The notes beneath the pieces were generated by a model. That model ran no database searches, had not been told where the DNA came from, and saw only the letters and a list, made by a program, of their open reading frames with translations. From Aquabacterium sp. A3 (lineage in GTDB: Bacteria; Pseudomonadota; Gammaproteobacteria; Burkholderiales; Burkholderiaceae_C): a stretch of DNA of 64,000 nucleotides. Every line of letters begins with the position of its first letter. Position 1 is the first letter of the stretch. The position numbers and the translations under genes were made by a program. Where the stretch lies: NCBI RefSeq assembly GCF_038069945.1, contig NZ_JBBPEV010000001.1, forward strand, positions 1,922,001 through 1,986,000. The letters run 5' to 3'. Shown piece after piece: positions 53,235 through 63,413 of this stretch.

Positions 53235-53248
53235 TTGTGCTGCATCAA
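53235..53248 (-). promoter_or_regulatory. FNR/Anr-like box upstream of ompW
   Basis: On the minus strand, TTGAT-GCAG-CACAA lies about 90 bases before the ompW start. It has a perfect left half site and three of five bases in the right half of TTGAT-N4-ATCAA. OmpW is under oxygen control in several proteobacteria, so this is plausible. The surrounding 53147-53369 spacer has no other gene. Confidence 0.4.
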
Positions 53249-53369
53249 GTCGCCAGGGGCCGCCCACGTCGCCGGTACGGCCACCACCACGTGTCTTTGC
53301 GCCAGATCAGAGGCCGCCGCCGTGGGCGATGCCGCCACGCAACAGTCGGCCGTCAGCCCGGCGGCGGGC

Positions 53370-54221
53370 TCACCAGCCCAGGCGCTCGCAGATGGCCTTG
53401 ACCGTGGTGGCCTGGTTCATCGTGTAGAAGTGCAGGCCCGGCACGCCGGCGCAGCGCAGCTGGTCGCACAGGTCCACCACCACGTCCAGCCCGAAGGCCT
53501 GGATGGAGGCCTTGTCGTCGCCAAAGCCTTCCAGGCGGGTGCGGATCCAGCGCGGGATCTCGGCGCCACAGGCGTCCGAAAAACGCAGTAACTGGCTGGC
53601 GTTGGTGATGGGCATGATGCCCGGCACCACGGGGATGGTGGCGCCGGCCTTCTCGGCTTCATCGACGAAGCGGAAGTAGGCGTCGGTGTTGTAGAAGTAC
53701 TGGGTGATGGCCACGTCGGCACCCGCCTTCACCTTGGTGACGTAGGCCTGCAGATCGGCCTGCGGGTTGCGGGCCTGGGGGTGCATCTCGGGGTAGGCGC
53801 CCACCTCGATGTGGAAGTGGCCGCCGGTTTCTTCGCGGATGAAGGCCACCAGTTCGCTGGCGTACTTGAACTCGCCAAAGCCGCCATAGCCGCTGGGCAG
53901 GTCGCCCCGCAGGGCCACGATGCGCGTGATGCCATCGGCCTTGAACTGGGCCAGTTGCTCGCGCACGCTGGCCTTGCTGGCGCCGATGCACGAAAAGTGC
54001 GGCGCGGCATCGCAGCCTTCGGCCAGGATGGCGCGCACGGTCTGGATGGTGCCGTCCTGCGTGGAGCCGCCGGCGCCGTAGGTAACCGAGCAGTACTCGG
54101 GCTTGAGCGGGTAGAGCTGCTGGCGCACGGCCGAGAGCTTGTCCACGCCCTCGGGCGTCTTGGGCGGGAAGAACTCGAAGCTGATGGGCAGGCGCTGCTG
54201 CGTGGGGTCTACGGTGGTCAT
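53370..54221 (-). CDS. metF: 5,10-methylenetetrahydrofolate reductase
   Basis: A 283-residue flavoprotein that reduces 5,10-methylene-THF to 5-methyl-THF, the methyl donor for methionine synthesis. Opening ISFEFFPPKTPEG is the family N-terminus; then SVTYGAGGSTQDGT, RIVALRGDLP, YPEMHPQA, AITQYFYNTDAY and VPGIMPITNASQLLRFSDACGAEIP. Length is normal. It ends the ahcY-tlyA-metF operon, nine bases after tlyA. Confidence 0.97.
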   Translation of the reverse strand: MTTVDPTQQRLPISFEFFPPKTPEGVDKLSAVRQQLYPLKPEYCSVTYGAGGSTQDGTIQTVRAILAEGCDAAPHFSCIGASKASVREQLAQFKADGITRIVALRGDLPSGYGGFGEFKYASELVAFIREETGGHFHIEVGAYPEMHPQARNPQADLQAYVTKVKAGADVAITQYFYNTDAYFRFVDEAEKAGATIPVVPGIMPITNASQLLRFSDACGAEIPRWIRTRLEGFGDDKASIQAFGLDVVVDLCDQLRCAGVPGLHFYTMNQATTVKAICERLGW

Positions 54222-54229
54222 GAGTCAGA

Positions 54230-55006
54230 TCACGCTTGCTCGGGCGCCAGCGGCGACTGCGCCCAGATGAAGAATTCCAGGTTGCCGTCGCCACCGGCAA
54301 TCGGGCTGGCAAAGCCCTTGTGCACCTTCCAGCCCAGGTCGGTACAGGCGCGGCGCACCATGTCGCGGGCACGCGCGTGCTGGGCCGGGTCTTTGACGAC
54401 GCCGCCCTTGCCCACGTGCTCTTTGCCCACCTCGAACTGCGGCTTGATCAACATGACCACCTGGCCACCGGGCTTCAGCCAGGGGCCCAGGCCGGGCACG
54501 ATCTTGGACAGCGCGATGAAAGACAAATCGGCCACGATCAAATCAAAGCCCTCGGCCGGCGCGTGCTCGCGCAGCGCACTGCCGTCCAGCTCGCGGGCGT
54601 TGAGGTTTTCCAGGCACACCACGCGCTCATCGGCCTTGAGCTTGTCGTGCAACTGGCCATGGCCCACGTCCACGCCCACCACGCGGGCCGCGCCCTGCGT
54701 GAGCAGCACATCGGTGAAGCCACCCGTGCTTTGGCCCACGTCCAGGCAGGTCATGCCTGCCGGGCTCAGGCCGATGTGCGCCAGGGCGCCCTCCAGCTTG
54801 AGACCGGCACGCGACACCCAGCGCAGCTCGTCGTCGTTGGTGACGCGCAGCTGCGCGTCCTCGGGCAGGTCTTCACCCGCCTTGCGCAGCGTGGTCCAGC
54901 CCTTGGGGCCCAGCCACTGTGCGGCGCCCGCGTCCACCAGGCGGTGGGCGGCAGAGCGGGTGGGCGCATGCCCATGTTGAACGAGTAGCTGGTCAGCGCG
55001 TGGCAT
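54230..55006 (-). CDS. tlyA: TlyA-family rRNA 2'-O-methyltransferase
   Basis: A 258-residue protein with an N-terminal S4 RNA-binding domain (MPRADQLLVQHGHAPTRSAAHRLV) and a C-terminal FtsJ/RrmJ-type SAM domain (CLDVGQSTGGFTDVLLTQGAARVVGVDVGHGQL, IVADLSFIALSKI). TlyA methylates cytidines in 16S and 23S rRNA; the 'hemolysin' name is historical. I chose the ATG at 55006 (the protein opens with the S4 motif). It sits between ahcY and metF, so its S-adenosylhomocysteine product is handled in the same operon. Confidence 0.93.
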   Translation of the reverse strand: MPRADQLLVQHGHAPTRSAAHRLVDAGAAQWLGPKGWTTLRKAGEDLPEDAQLRVTNDDELRWVSRAGLKLEGALAHIGLSPAGMTCLDVGQSTGGFTDVLLTQGAARVVGVDVGHGQLHDKLKADERVVCLENLNARELDGSALREHAPAEGFDLIVADLSFIALSKIVPGLGPWLKPGGQVVMLIKPQFEVGKEHVGKGGVVKDPAQHARARDMVRRACTDLGWKVHKGFASPIAGGDGNLEFFIWAQSPLAPEQA

Positions 55007-55038
55007 GCAATTCCTAACAATGGGCCGCAGGGGCGAGA

Positions 55039-56475
55039 TCAATACCTGTAAGTGTCAGGCTTGTAGGGGCCTTGCTTGGACACGCCGATGTAAGCGGCCT
55101 GCTCTTCCGTCAGCTCGGTCAGCTGGGCGTTGAGCGTGACCAACTGCAGGCGGGCCACCTTTTCATCGAGGTGCTTGGGCAGCACGTAGACTTTGCCGCT
55201 CTCGTAGGCCTCGGGGCGGGTGAACAGCTCGATCTGCGCGATGGTCTGGTTGGCAAAGCTCGACGACATCACGTAGCTGGGGTGGCCGGTACCACAGCCC
55301 AGGTTCACCAGGCGACCCTTGGCCAGCATGATGATGCGCTTGCCATCGGGGAAGATGACATGGTCGACCTGCGGCTTGATCTCTTCCCAGCGGCACTTGG
55401 CTTCGGCCTCGGCCACATCGATCTCGTTGTCGAAGTGACCGATGTTGCACACGATGGCGTTTTCCTTCATCGCCTCCATGTGCTTGTAGGTGATCACGCT
55501 CTTGTTGCCGGTGGCGGTCACGAAGATGTCGGCCTTGTCGGCGGCGTAGTCCATGGTCACCACGCGGTAGCCTTCCATGGCGGCCTGCAGGGCGTTGATG
55601 GGATCGATCTCGGTCACCCACACCTGGGCGCTCAGGGCGCGCAAGGCCTGGGCCGAGCCCTTGCCCACGTCGCCATAGCCACACACCACGGCGATCTTGC
55701 CGGCCACCATCACGTCGGTGGCCCGCTTGATGCCATCGACCAGCGATTCGCGACAGCCATACAGGTTGTCAAACTTGCTCTTGGTGACCGAGTCATTGAC
55801 GTTGATGGCGCGGAACATCAACGTGCCCTTGGCGCTCATCTCGTTCAGGCGGTGCACGCCGGTGGTGGTTTCTTCAGTCACGCCAATGATCTCGGCGCTC
55901 TTGCGGCTGTACCAGGTGCTGTCTTGGGCCAGCTTGGCCTTGATGGCAGCGAACAGGATGCGCTCTTCTTCGCTGCCGGGGTTGGCCAGCACCGACGGGT
56001 CGGTCTCGGCCTTCTTGCCCAGGTGCATCAGCAGCGTGGCATCTCCACCATCGTCCAGGATCATGTTGGGGCCTTCGCCCTTGGCGCCCTTCGGCGCAAA
56101 GTCGAAGATGCGGTGGGTGTAGTCCCAGTAATCCTCCAGAGACTCGCCCTTGTAAGCGAACACCGGTGTGCCGTTGGCCACCAGGGCCGCGGCCGCGTGG
56201 TCTTGCGTGGAGTAGATGTTGCACGAGGCCCAGCGCACCTCAGCGCCCAGGGCTTGCAGGGTTTCGACCAGCACGCCGGTCTGGATGGTCATGTGCAGCG
56301 AGCCGGTGATGCGCGCGCCCTTCAGGGGCTGGCTGGCGGCGTATTCGCGACGGATGGCCATCAGCGCGGGCATTTCGTGCTCGGCGATGGTGAGTTCCTT
56401 GCGGCCCCAGTCGGCCAGCGACAAATCGGCAACAACGTACTGGTCGGTGGCCAGTGGCTTGAGAACAGCGTTCAT
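55039..56475 (-). CDS. ahcY: S-adenosyl-L-homocysteine hydrolase
   Basis: A 478-residue NAD-dependent enzyme that splits S-adenosylhomocysteine into adenosine and homocysteine, clearing the inhibitor of methyl transfer. Signatures: [52 protein letters not shown] (NAD-binding), [37 protein letters not shown]. The C-terminus YKPDTYRY is the family end. Start at 56475 with TAGGAG seven bases upstream. First gene of the operon under the riboswitch. Confidence 0.98.
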   Translation of the reverse strand: MNAVLKPLATDQYVVADLSLADWGRKELTIAEHEMPALMAIRREYAASQPLKGARITGSLHMTIQTGVLVETLQALGAEVRWASCNIYSTQDHAAAALVANGTPVFAYKGESLEDYWDYTHRIFDFAPKGAKGEGPNMILDDGGDATLLMHLGKKAETDPSVLANPGSEEERILFAAIKAKLAQDSTWYSRKSAEIIGVTEETTTGVHRLNEMSAKGTLMFRAINVNDSVTKSKFDNLYGCRESLVDGIKRATDVMVAGKIAVVCGYGDVGKGSAQALRALSAQVWVTEIDPINALQAAMEGYRVVTMDYAADKADIFVTATGNKSVITYKHMEAMKENAIVCNIGHFDNEIDVAEAEAKCRWEEIKPQVDHVIFPDGKRIIMLAKGRLVNLGCGTGHPSYVMSSSFANQTIAQIELFTRPEAYESGKVYVLPKHLDEKVARLQLVTLNAQLTELTEEQAAYIGVSKQGPYKPDTYRY

Positions 56476-56540
56476 GACAGAGCTCCTAAAGGGGGTTCAG
56501 AAGCCGCCGTGCGCTGCCGGGAACATGAGAAATGGACACA

Positions 56541-56570
56541 GCTCACCCAGCGGGACACATGCGGGTGAGC
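56541..56570 (-). promoter_or_regulatory. Expression-platform hairpin of the SAH riboswitch
   Basis: GCTCACCC (56541-56548) pairs with GGGTGAGC (56563-56570), an 8-bp stem just downstream of the riboswitch aptamer and overlapping its 3' end. Forming this hairpin would exclude the aptamer's final strand, so it is a plausible anti-aptamer switch. No T-run follows it, so the control may be at the translation level. Confidence 0.5.
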
Positions 56571-56640
56571 GCCGTTGCAATGCAGAAACTGTCGAGCCTG
56601 GGGCCTGTGAGCCAGACCTTGCAACGCTCCTCGACAGTCG
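56562..56640 (-). promoter_or_regulatory. S-adenosylhomocysteine (SAH) riboswitch
   Basis: On the minus strand the leader contains GTCGAGGAGCGTTGCAAGG, then CCCCAGGCTCGAC, then GCAACGGCGCTCACCC. This is the conserved order of the SAH riboswitch aptamer: GAGGAGCG-TGC...CCAGGCTCG...CAACGGCGCTCAC. The outer stem GACTGTCGAG/CTCGACAGT closes it. SAH binding is known to raise ahcY expression in this class. It lies 87 bases before the ahcY ATG and directly after the promoter. Confidence 0.93.
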
Positions 56641-56644
56641 GGTG

Positions 56645-56650
56645 ATTATA
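56645..56650 (-). promoter_or_regulatory. -10 element of the ahcY operon
   Basis: A perfect TATAAT on the minus strand, placed so that transcription would start just before the riboswitch. No close match to TTGACA was found 17 bases upstream. Confidence 0.6.
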
Positions 56651-56835
56651 GGCGGGCAGGGACCGCCCGGACACCCCTGGCCGAGACAATCCGGCGGCGG
56701 GCGGGGGCGCTTGTTGAAAGATGCACGAGAAAGATGCACGCATTTGGCGGCCTTGATCTGCCTCATGCCCTGTGGGGCTTGTGGGCACACTCATGATGCT
56801 GACGCCCGAGCACGCCGGTCTCTTTCAACCTGCCC

Positions 56836-59800
56836 ATGACCCATCCCGCCCCCCTGCCCGCCGATGAACCCCAGCGCCTGGCGAGCCTGCACGAGTTGCT
56901 GGTGCTGGACAGCCCGCCCGAACCACTGTTCGATGCCCTGACCCGCATGGCCGCGCAGCATTGCGGCACCGAGATCGCCCTGATCTCGCTGGTGGATGCC
57001 GAACGGCAGTGGTTCAAGGCCTGCGTGGGCCTGCCGGGGGTGAGCGAAACCGGACGAGACGTGGCCTTTTGCGCCCATGCGATCCTGCAAGGTGGCATCC
57101 TGGAGGTGCCCGACGCCCAGGAGGATCCCCGCTTCGCCAACAACCCCCTGGTCACCGACGCACCGCACATCCGCTTTTATGCAGGGGCACCGCTGACGCT
57201 GCGCCATGGGGCCTGCATCGGCACCCTGTGTGTGATCGACCGCGCACCGCGCCAACTGACGCCGGCACAGCGCGCCCTGCTCAAGCAACTGGCCCACCTG
57301 GCTGCCGAAGCGCTGCAACTGCGCGCGCACCTGTTGCACGACCAGGCGCACGAGCGCCTGACGTTTGCGCAAACGCTGCAAGACCGCGAGACCCTCTACC
57401 AGGCCATCGTGGAAGACCAGACCGAGCTGATCTCGCTGGCCCTGCCAGACGGCACGCTGACCTTCGTCAACACCGCCTACGCACGCTGGTTTGGCAGCAC
57501 GCCCGAACGCATGACGGGCGAGAACTTTCTGCTGCACGTGCCGATGGAAGAGCGCGAACACGTGCGCGCCCATTTGCAGCGGGTGCTGGACAGCGACGGC
57601 CCGGTGACCGGCGAGAACTCGGTGATGCGCCCCGACGGGCAACGCTACTGGATGACCTGGACCAACCGCTGCCTGCGCAATGCGCAGGGCGAGGTCATGG
57701 GCATCCACTCCGTGGGGCGCGACACCACCGACCGCAAGCGCGCAGAAGAATCCTTGCGCCGCAGCGAAGCCCGGCTGCGCTCACTGTATGAGGCCACGCC
57801 GGCCATGCTGCAATCCGTGGACGCGCAAGGCCGGCTGCTGACGGTCAGCGACACCTGGCTGCGCACGCTGGGCCACACACGCGCGGCCGTGATCGGACGG
57901 CCCTTCACGGATTTCATGCCCATCACCTCAGAGCGGCTGTTCCTGGACGTGCTGACCCCTCGCCTCCACGAGGCGGGGCATGGCCACGGGGGCCTGCAAC
58001 TGCGCCGCGCTGATGGCCGGGTGATCGACGTGACGATTTCCTCCATCCTGGAGCGCGACATCAATGGCAACCCCCTGCGGGCCTTGTCGGTCTTGCAGGA
58101 CGTGACCGAACAGCATCGTGTAGAGGCCGAACTGCGCACCAACCAGGAGCGCCTGGCCCTGGCCACCCAGGCCAACGGCATCGGCATCTGGGAGATGGAC
58201 GTCGCCACCCAGCACCTGAGCTGGAACCCCATGATGTTCGAGATCTACGGGGTGGACCGGGCGCAGTTCACGGGCGCGCTGAGTGACTGGTCCGACCGGG
58301 TGCACCCTGACGACCTGGACATGGCCATGGAAGCCTTCAAGGCCGCCATCGCAGGCGACCGGCCGCTGGACGTGGACTTCAGGGTGTGCCTGCCCGATGG
58401 CCGGGTGCGCAGCATCATGGGCCGTGCCACCGTATTCCGCGATGCTGAGGGTCGGGCCCTGCGGGTGCTGGGCGTGAACTACGACATCACCGACCGCAAG
58501 GCCATGGAGCGCGAACTGGCCGAGAAGCACGAACTGCTGCGGGTGACCCTGCACTCGATCGGCGACGCGGTCATCACCACCGACGCCCATGGCCGTGTGC
58601 AGTGGCTCAACCCGGTGGCCGAACGCATGACGGGCTGGCACACCGAAGCCGCGCGCGGCCTGGCCCTGGAGCAGGTGTTTCGCATCGTCAACGAGCAGAC
58701 GCGCGAGCCTGAGCCCAGCCCGGTGCTGCGCTGCCTGACCGACCCCGGCTACGACGGCCAGATCGACCACACCCTGCTCATCTCGCGCCACGGTCAGGAG
58801 TTCGGCATCGAAGATTCGGCAGCGCCCATCCGCGATGACCAGGGGCAGGTGCTGGGCGTGGTGCTGGTCTTCCATGACGTGACCGAACAACGGCGCATGG
58901 GCCACGAGATGCGCTTCAGGGCCTCACACGACGAGCTGACCGGCCTGATCAACCGAACCGAGTTCGAGCGCCAGCTTTCGCAGGCCTTGAACAACGCCCA
59001 CGACCAGGAGCAGCAACACGCCCTGATGTACCTGGACCTGGACCAGTTCAAGCTCGTGAACGACGCCTGTGGCCATGCCGTGGGCGACCAGCTGCTGTGC
59101 CAGGTCACCCAATTGCTGCAGCGGTGCGTGCGCAACAGCGACACCCTGGCACGCCTGGGGGGCGACGAGTTTGGCGTGATCCTGACGCGCTGCACCGTCG
59201 AGCAGGCCATGCGCGTGGCGCAGTCCATCTGCGACGAGATGGAAGAGTTTCGCTTCACGCACGAGGGCCGGCGCTTTCGGGTGGGTGCCAGCATCGGGCT
59301 GGTGCCGCTGGACAAGCGCTGGAGCAGCAGCGATGCGGTGATGCAGGCCGCCGACTCGGCCTGTTATGCCGCCAAGGAAGCCGGCCGCAACCGGGTGCAC
59401 GCCTGGTTTGACACCGACGAGGCGCTGCGCGCACGCCGGGGCGAGATGCAGTGGGCCAACCGGCTGGAACAAGCCCTGGACGAGGACCGCTTCGTGCTGT
59501 TTGCGCAGCGCATCGCACCTGTGCGGGCGCCACGCCGTGGCCTGCACTGCGAGGTGCTGATCCGCCTGCGGGACGACGACGGCAAGCTCATCCCGCCCGG
59601 GGCGTTTCTGCCGGCGGCCGAGCGCTTTCACATGGCGCCGCGCATCGACCGCTGGGTGCTCAAGCACACCCTGCAGACGCTGGAGGCCTGGCCCGAGGCC
59701 CTGGCCACGGTGGACACCATCGCCATCAACCTGTCGGGCCAGTCGGTGGGCGACCCCACCTTCCAGCAATGGATGCACGAACTGCTGGACCGCACCACGG

Positions 59801-60222
59801 TCAACCTGCGCAAGATCTGCCTGGAAGTGACGGAAACCGCCGCCATCACCAAGCTGCAAGATGCCGCAGGCTTCATCGCGGCCGTTCGGCAGCGGGGCGT
59901 GCGCGTGGCCCTGGACGACTTTGGCGCCGGCGCCTCGTCGTATGGCTACTTGAAGGCCTTGCCGGTGGACTACCTCAAGATCGACGGACAGTTCATCAAG
60001 AACCTGGTGAACGACGCCCTGGACCAGGCCGCCGTGCGCAGTTTCTGCGACGTGGCCCGGGTGTTGGGGCTCAGAACGATCGCCGAATTCGTCGAAGACG
60101 AGCCCACCTTGTCGGCCTTGCGCTCACTGGGCGTGGACCACGCCCAGGGCTACCTGGTGCACAAGCCGGAACCGATTGAGGCGGTGCTGGGCTGCCACGT
60201 TCAGCCCGCCTCGGCAGGCTGA
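56836..60222 (+). CDS. GAF-PAS-GGDEF-EAL cyclic di-GMP signalling protein
   Basis: A 1128-residue cytoplasmic protein. An N-terminal GAF domain (about 15-165; LHELLVLDSPPEPLFDAL, DRAPRQLTPAQRALLKQLA) is followed by about four PAS domains (about 190-690), a GGDEF domain (about 695-860) and an EAL domain (about 875-1125). The GGDEF site is intact (LARLGGDEFGVIL) with a canonical inhibitory site RNSD five residues ahead. The EAL domain reads EVLIR in place of EALIR but keeps INLSGQSV, LEVTETAAI, LDDFGAGASSYGYLK and DYLKIDG. So both domains may be active; the net output cannot be told. No membrane segments, so the signals are likely cytoplasmic. It is transcribed away from the ahcY operon. Confidence 0.94.
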   Translation: MTHPAPLPADEPQRLASLHELLVLDSPPEPLFDALTRMAAQHCGTEIALISLVDAERQWFKACVGLPGVSETGRDVAFCAHAILQGGILEVPDAQEDPRFANNPLVTDAPHIRFYAGAPLTLRHGACIGTLCVIDRAPRQLTPAQRALLKQLAHLAAEALQLRAHLLHDQAHERLTFAQTLQDRETLYQAIVEDQTELISLALPDGTLTFVNTAYARWFGSTPERMTGENFLLHVPMEEREHVRAHLQRVLDSDGPVTGENSVMRPDGQRYWMTWTNRCLRNAQGEVMGIHSVGRDTTDRKRAEESLRRSEARLRSLYEATPAMLQSVDAQGRLLTVSDTWLRTLGHTRAAVIGRPFTDFMPITSERLFLDVLTPRLHEAGHGHGGLQLRRADGRVIDVTISSILERDINGNPLRALSVLQDVTEQHRVEAELRTNQERLALATQANGIGIWEMDVATQHLSWNPMMFEIYGVDRAQFTGALSDWSDRVHPDDLDMAMEAFKAAIAGDRPLDVDFRVCLPDGRVRSIMGRATVFRDAEGRALRVLGVNYDITDRKAMERELAEKHELLRVTLHSIGDAVITTDAHGRVQWLNPVAERMTGWHTEAARGLALEQVFRIVNEQTREPEPSPVLRCLTDPGYDGQIDHTLLISRHGQEFGIEDSAAPIRDDQGQVLGVVLVFHDVTEQRRMGHEMRFRASHDELTGLINRTEFERQLSQALNNAHDQEQQHALMYLDLDQFKLVNDACGHAVGDQLLCQVTQLLQRCVRNSDTLARLGGDEFGVILTRCTVEQAMRVAQSICDEMEEFRFTHEGRRFRVGASIGLVPLDKRWSSSDAVMQAADSACYAAKEAGRNRVHAWFDTDEALRARRGEMQWANRLEQALDEDRFVLFAQRIAPVRAPRRGLHCEVLIRLRDDDGKLIPPGAFLPAAERFHMAPRIDRWVLKHTLQTLEAWPEALATVDTIAINLSGQSVGDPTFQQWMHELLDRTTVNLRKICLEVTETAAITKLQDAAGFIAAVRQRGVRVALDDFGAGASSYGYLKALPVDYLKIDGQFIKNLVNDALDQAAVRSFCDVARVLGLRTIAEFVEDEPTLSALRSLGVDHAQGYLVHKPEPIEAVLGCHVQPASAG

Positions 60223-60231
60223 TCCGCCCGC

Positions 60232-60978
60232 TCAACCCAGACGGCGGCTGGACATCACCCACACGATCAGCAGGCCAGCGGCGAGCAGGGCATAGGTTTC
60301 GGGCTCGGGCACGGCCGGGGTGACGGCCATGCCCGACACGGTCACCATGTCGAAGCGCCAGGTGCCGCCCGTGCCATAGCTGCTGGACGCGCGCGAGGCC
60401 GCGTAAGCCTGCGTGCCCGGCGCAAAGGTGGAGACGATGCGAAACGCGAAGCTGTCGTTGTTGGCCACACCGGCGATGCCCGAGAGGTCCACCGTGCGGT
60501 TGAACCAGGTGTCACCCGCGTCGCCCTCAAAGCCGATGAAATCCACGAAATTCAGGCCATCCAGGCTGTACTGAAACAGTTCATGGCGGGCGCTGGTGTT
60601 GCTGTGGCGCAGGTCGTAGCTCACGGTGATGGCGTCAAAGCCCGCCGTGCTGACCGCAAACTGCACGCCCGTGGTCTTGTCGCCCGTGCCTTGCGCGGCG
60701 TAGCCGGTGGTTTGCCAGCCCGAGTTGTCTGAGGCAACCGGGTCGGACGAACCGCCGTTGGAGGCGCCACTGGCAAAGCTGGCGTTCACGCCCAGAACAT
60801 CGGCCACGCCCGCGCCCGTGCTGGGCAGGGTGCTGCCCGTGGCGGTGCTGGTGTCGGCGGGGTTGGAGTTGAAGCTCCATTGGCTGATGACATCGGCCTG
60901 GACATTGGCCTGGGCGGCACCCGCCAGCAGCAGTCCGGTCAAGAGGGGGGCGGCATGAGACAAGCGAACAGCGAACAT
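60232..60978 (-). CDS. PEP-CTERM sorting domain protein
   Basis: A 248-residue exported protein. A signal peptide starts FAVRLSHAAPLLTGLLLAGAAQA; the middle is Ser/Thr/Gly-rich beta structure (SQWSFNSNPADTSTATGSTL, FDAITVSYDLRHSNTSARHE), probably a jelly-roll-like domain. The C-terminus is VPEPETYALLAAGLLIVWVMSSRRLG, the PEP-CTERM signal. The ATG at 60978 is supported by AGAGGT just upstream; an in-frame start at 61032 is less likely. Function beyond sorting is unknown. Confidence 0.92.
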   Translation of the reverse strand: MFAVRLSHAAPLLTGLLLAGAAQANVQADVISQWSFNSNPADTSTATGSTLPSTGAGVADVLGVNASFASGASNGGSSDPVASDNSGWQTTGYAAQGTGDKTTGVQFAVSTAGFDAITVSYDLRHSNTSARHELFQYSLDGLNFVDFIGFEGDAGDTWFNRTVDLSGIAGVANNDSFAFRIVSTFAPGTQAYAASRASSSYGTGGTWRFDMVTVSGMAVTPAVPEPETYALLAAGLLIVWVMSSRRLG

Positions 60979-61127
60979 GGCAGACCTCTTTGCGAAGGTG
61001 TTGAACTGCCGTGCATGCTGCCGGTGGCGCATGAAGTGGCCATGACAGCCCCCCCTGCCGTTGGCATCAGCCCCCGGGCTGCGACAATACGGGGTTTGAC
61101 GTCTTTGGCCCCTGCCAGCCCTGCGCC

Positions 61128-62744
<1,617 letters not shown>

Positions 62745-62758
62745 CCTGGTGATGGTGA

Positions 62759-63331
62759 ATGAAGGCCAGCCGCCAAACCATCGAACGTGAGCAACTGCTT
62801 CAGCGTGCGCTGGATCACCTGGTGCAACACGGCTCGAATGATTTGTCACTGCGCACGCTGGCCGAGCAGATCGGCACCAGCCATCGCATGCTGATTTATT
62901 ACTTCGGGTCGGGCACGCAGTTCTGGCAGGCGGTGTTTCAGCGTTTGCGGCGTGATCAGATGCAGGCGTTGAGTCCCTGGACCCACGGCCCGTCGCGCCC
63001 TGGGCTGATGGACGTCTGGGCCGAATTGAGCACGCCCAGGAACCAATCGCTGTTTCGGCTGCTCTTCCAGGTGTATGGCACCGCCCTGGGTCAGCCAGCC
63101 CAGCACCCGGACTTTCTGCACGAGTTCGTCAACCAGTGGATCGACATGATCGCCGAGGTCCTGCAGGCAGAACACCAACTGGCGCCGGCGGCGGCGCGAA
63201 CCCAGGCGCGGCTGTACCTGGCCGTCATGCGGGGGCTGATGCTTGACCTGCTGACCACCGGCGACCTGGAGGGCACCACAGCAGCGATGGCGCGCTTCGT
63301 GCGCAGCATCGAGCCACCACCGCCAGCCTGA
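62759..63331 (+). CDS. TetR family transcriptional regulator
   Basis: A 190-residue regulator. Residues 8-55 form the TetR helix-turn-helix (EREQLLQRALDHLVQHG, SLRTLAEQIGTSHRMLIYYF), the rest the all-helical ligand domain. A 20-base palindrome sits between its stop and the next gene, on the same strand, and is a likely operator. The gene follows prfC by 14 bases, so read-through from prfC is possible. The ligand is unknown. Confidence 0.92.
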   Translation: MKASRQTIEREQLLQRALDHLVQHGSNDLSLRTLAEQIGTSHRMLIYYFGSGTQFWQAVFQRLRRDQMQALSPWTHGPSRPGLMDVWAELSTPRNQSLFRLLFQVYGTALGQPAQHPDFLHEFVNQWIDMIAEVLQAEHQLAPAAARTQARLYLAVMRGLMLDLLTTGDLEGTTAAMARFVRSIEPPPPA

Positions 63332-63367
63332 GGTCGACGGGTCAGGGTATCCGAGGGATGGTGAACG

Positions 63368-63387
63368 AATGTACCACTTGGTACATT
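63368..63387. promoter_or_regulatory. Palindromic TetR-type operator
   Basis: AATGTACCA-CT-TGGTACATT is a perfect 9-2-9 palindrome, 37 bases after the TetR stop and 26 bases before the ATG of the serine-hydrolase gene. Position and symmetry make it a likely operator for the TetR protein next door. Confidence 0.7.
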
Positions 63388-63413
63388 TTTGCACCCTCCT
63401 CTGGAAGTCGCCC

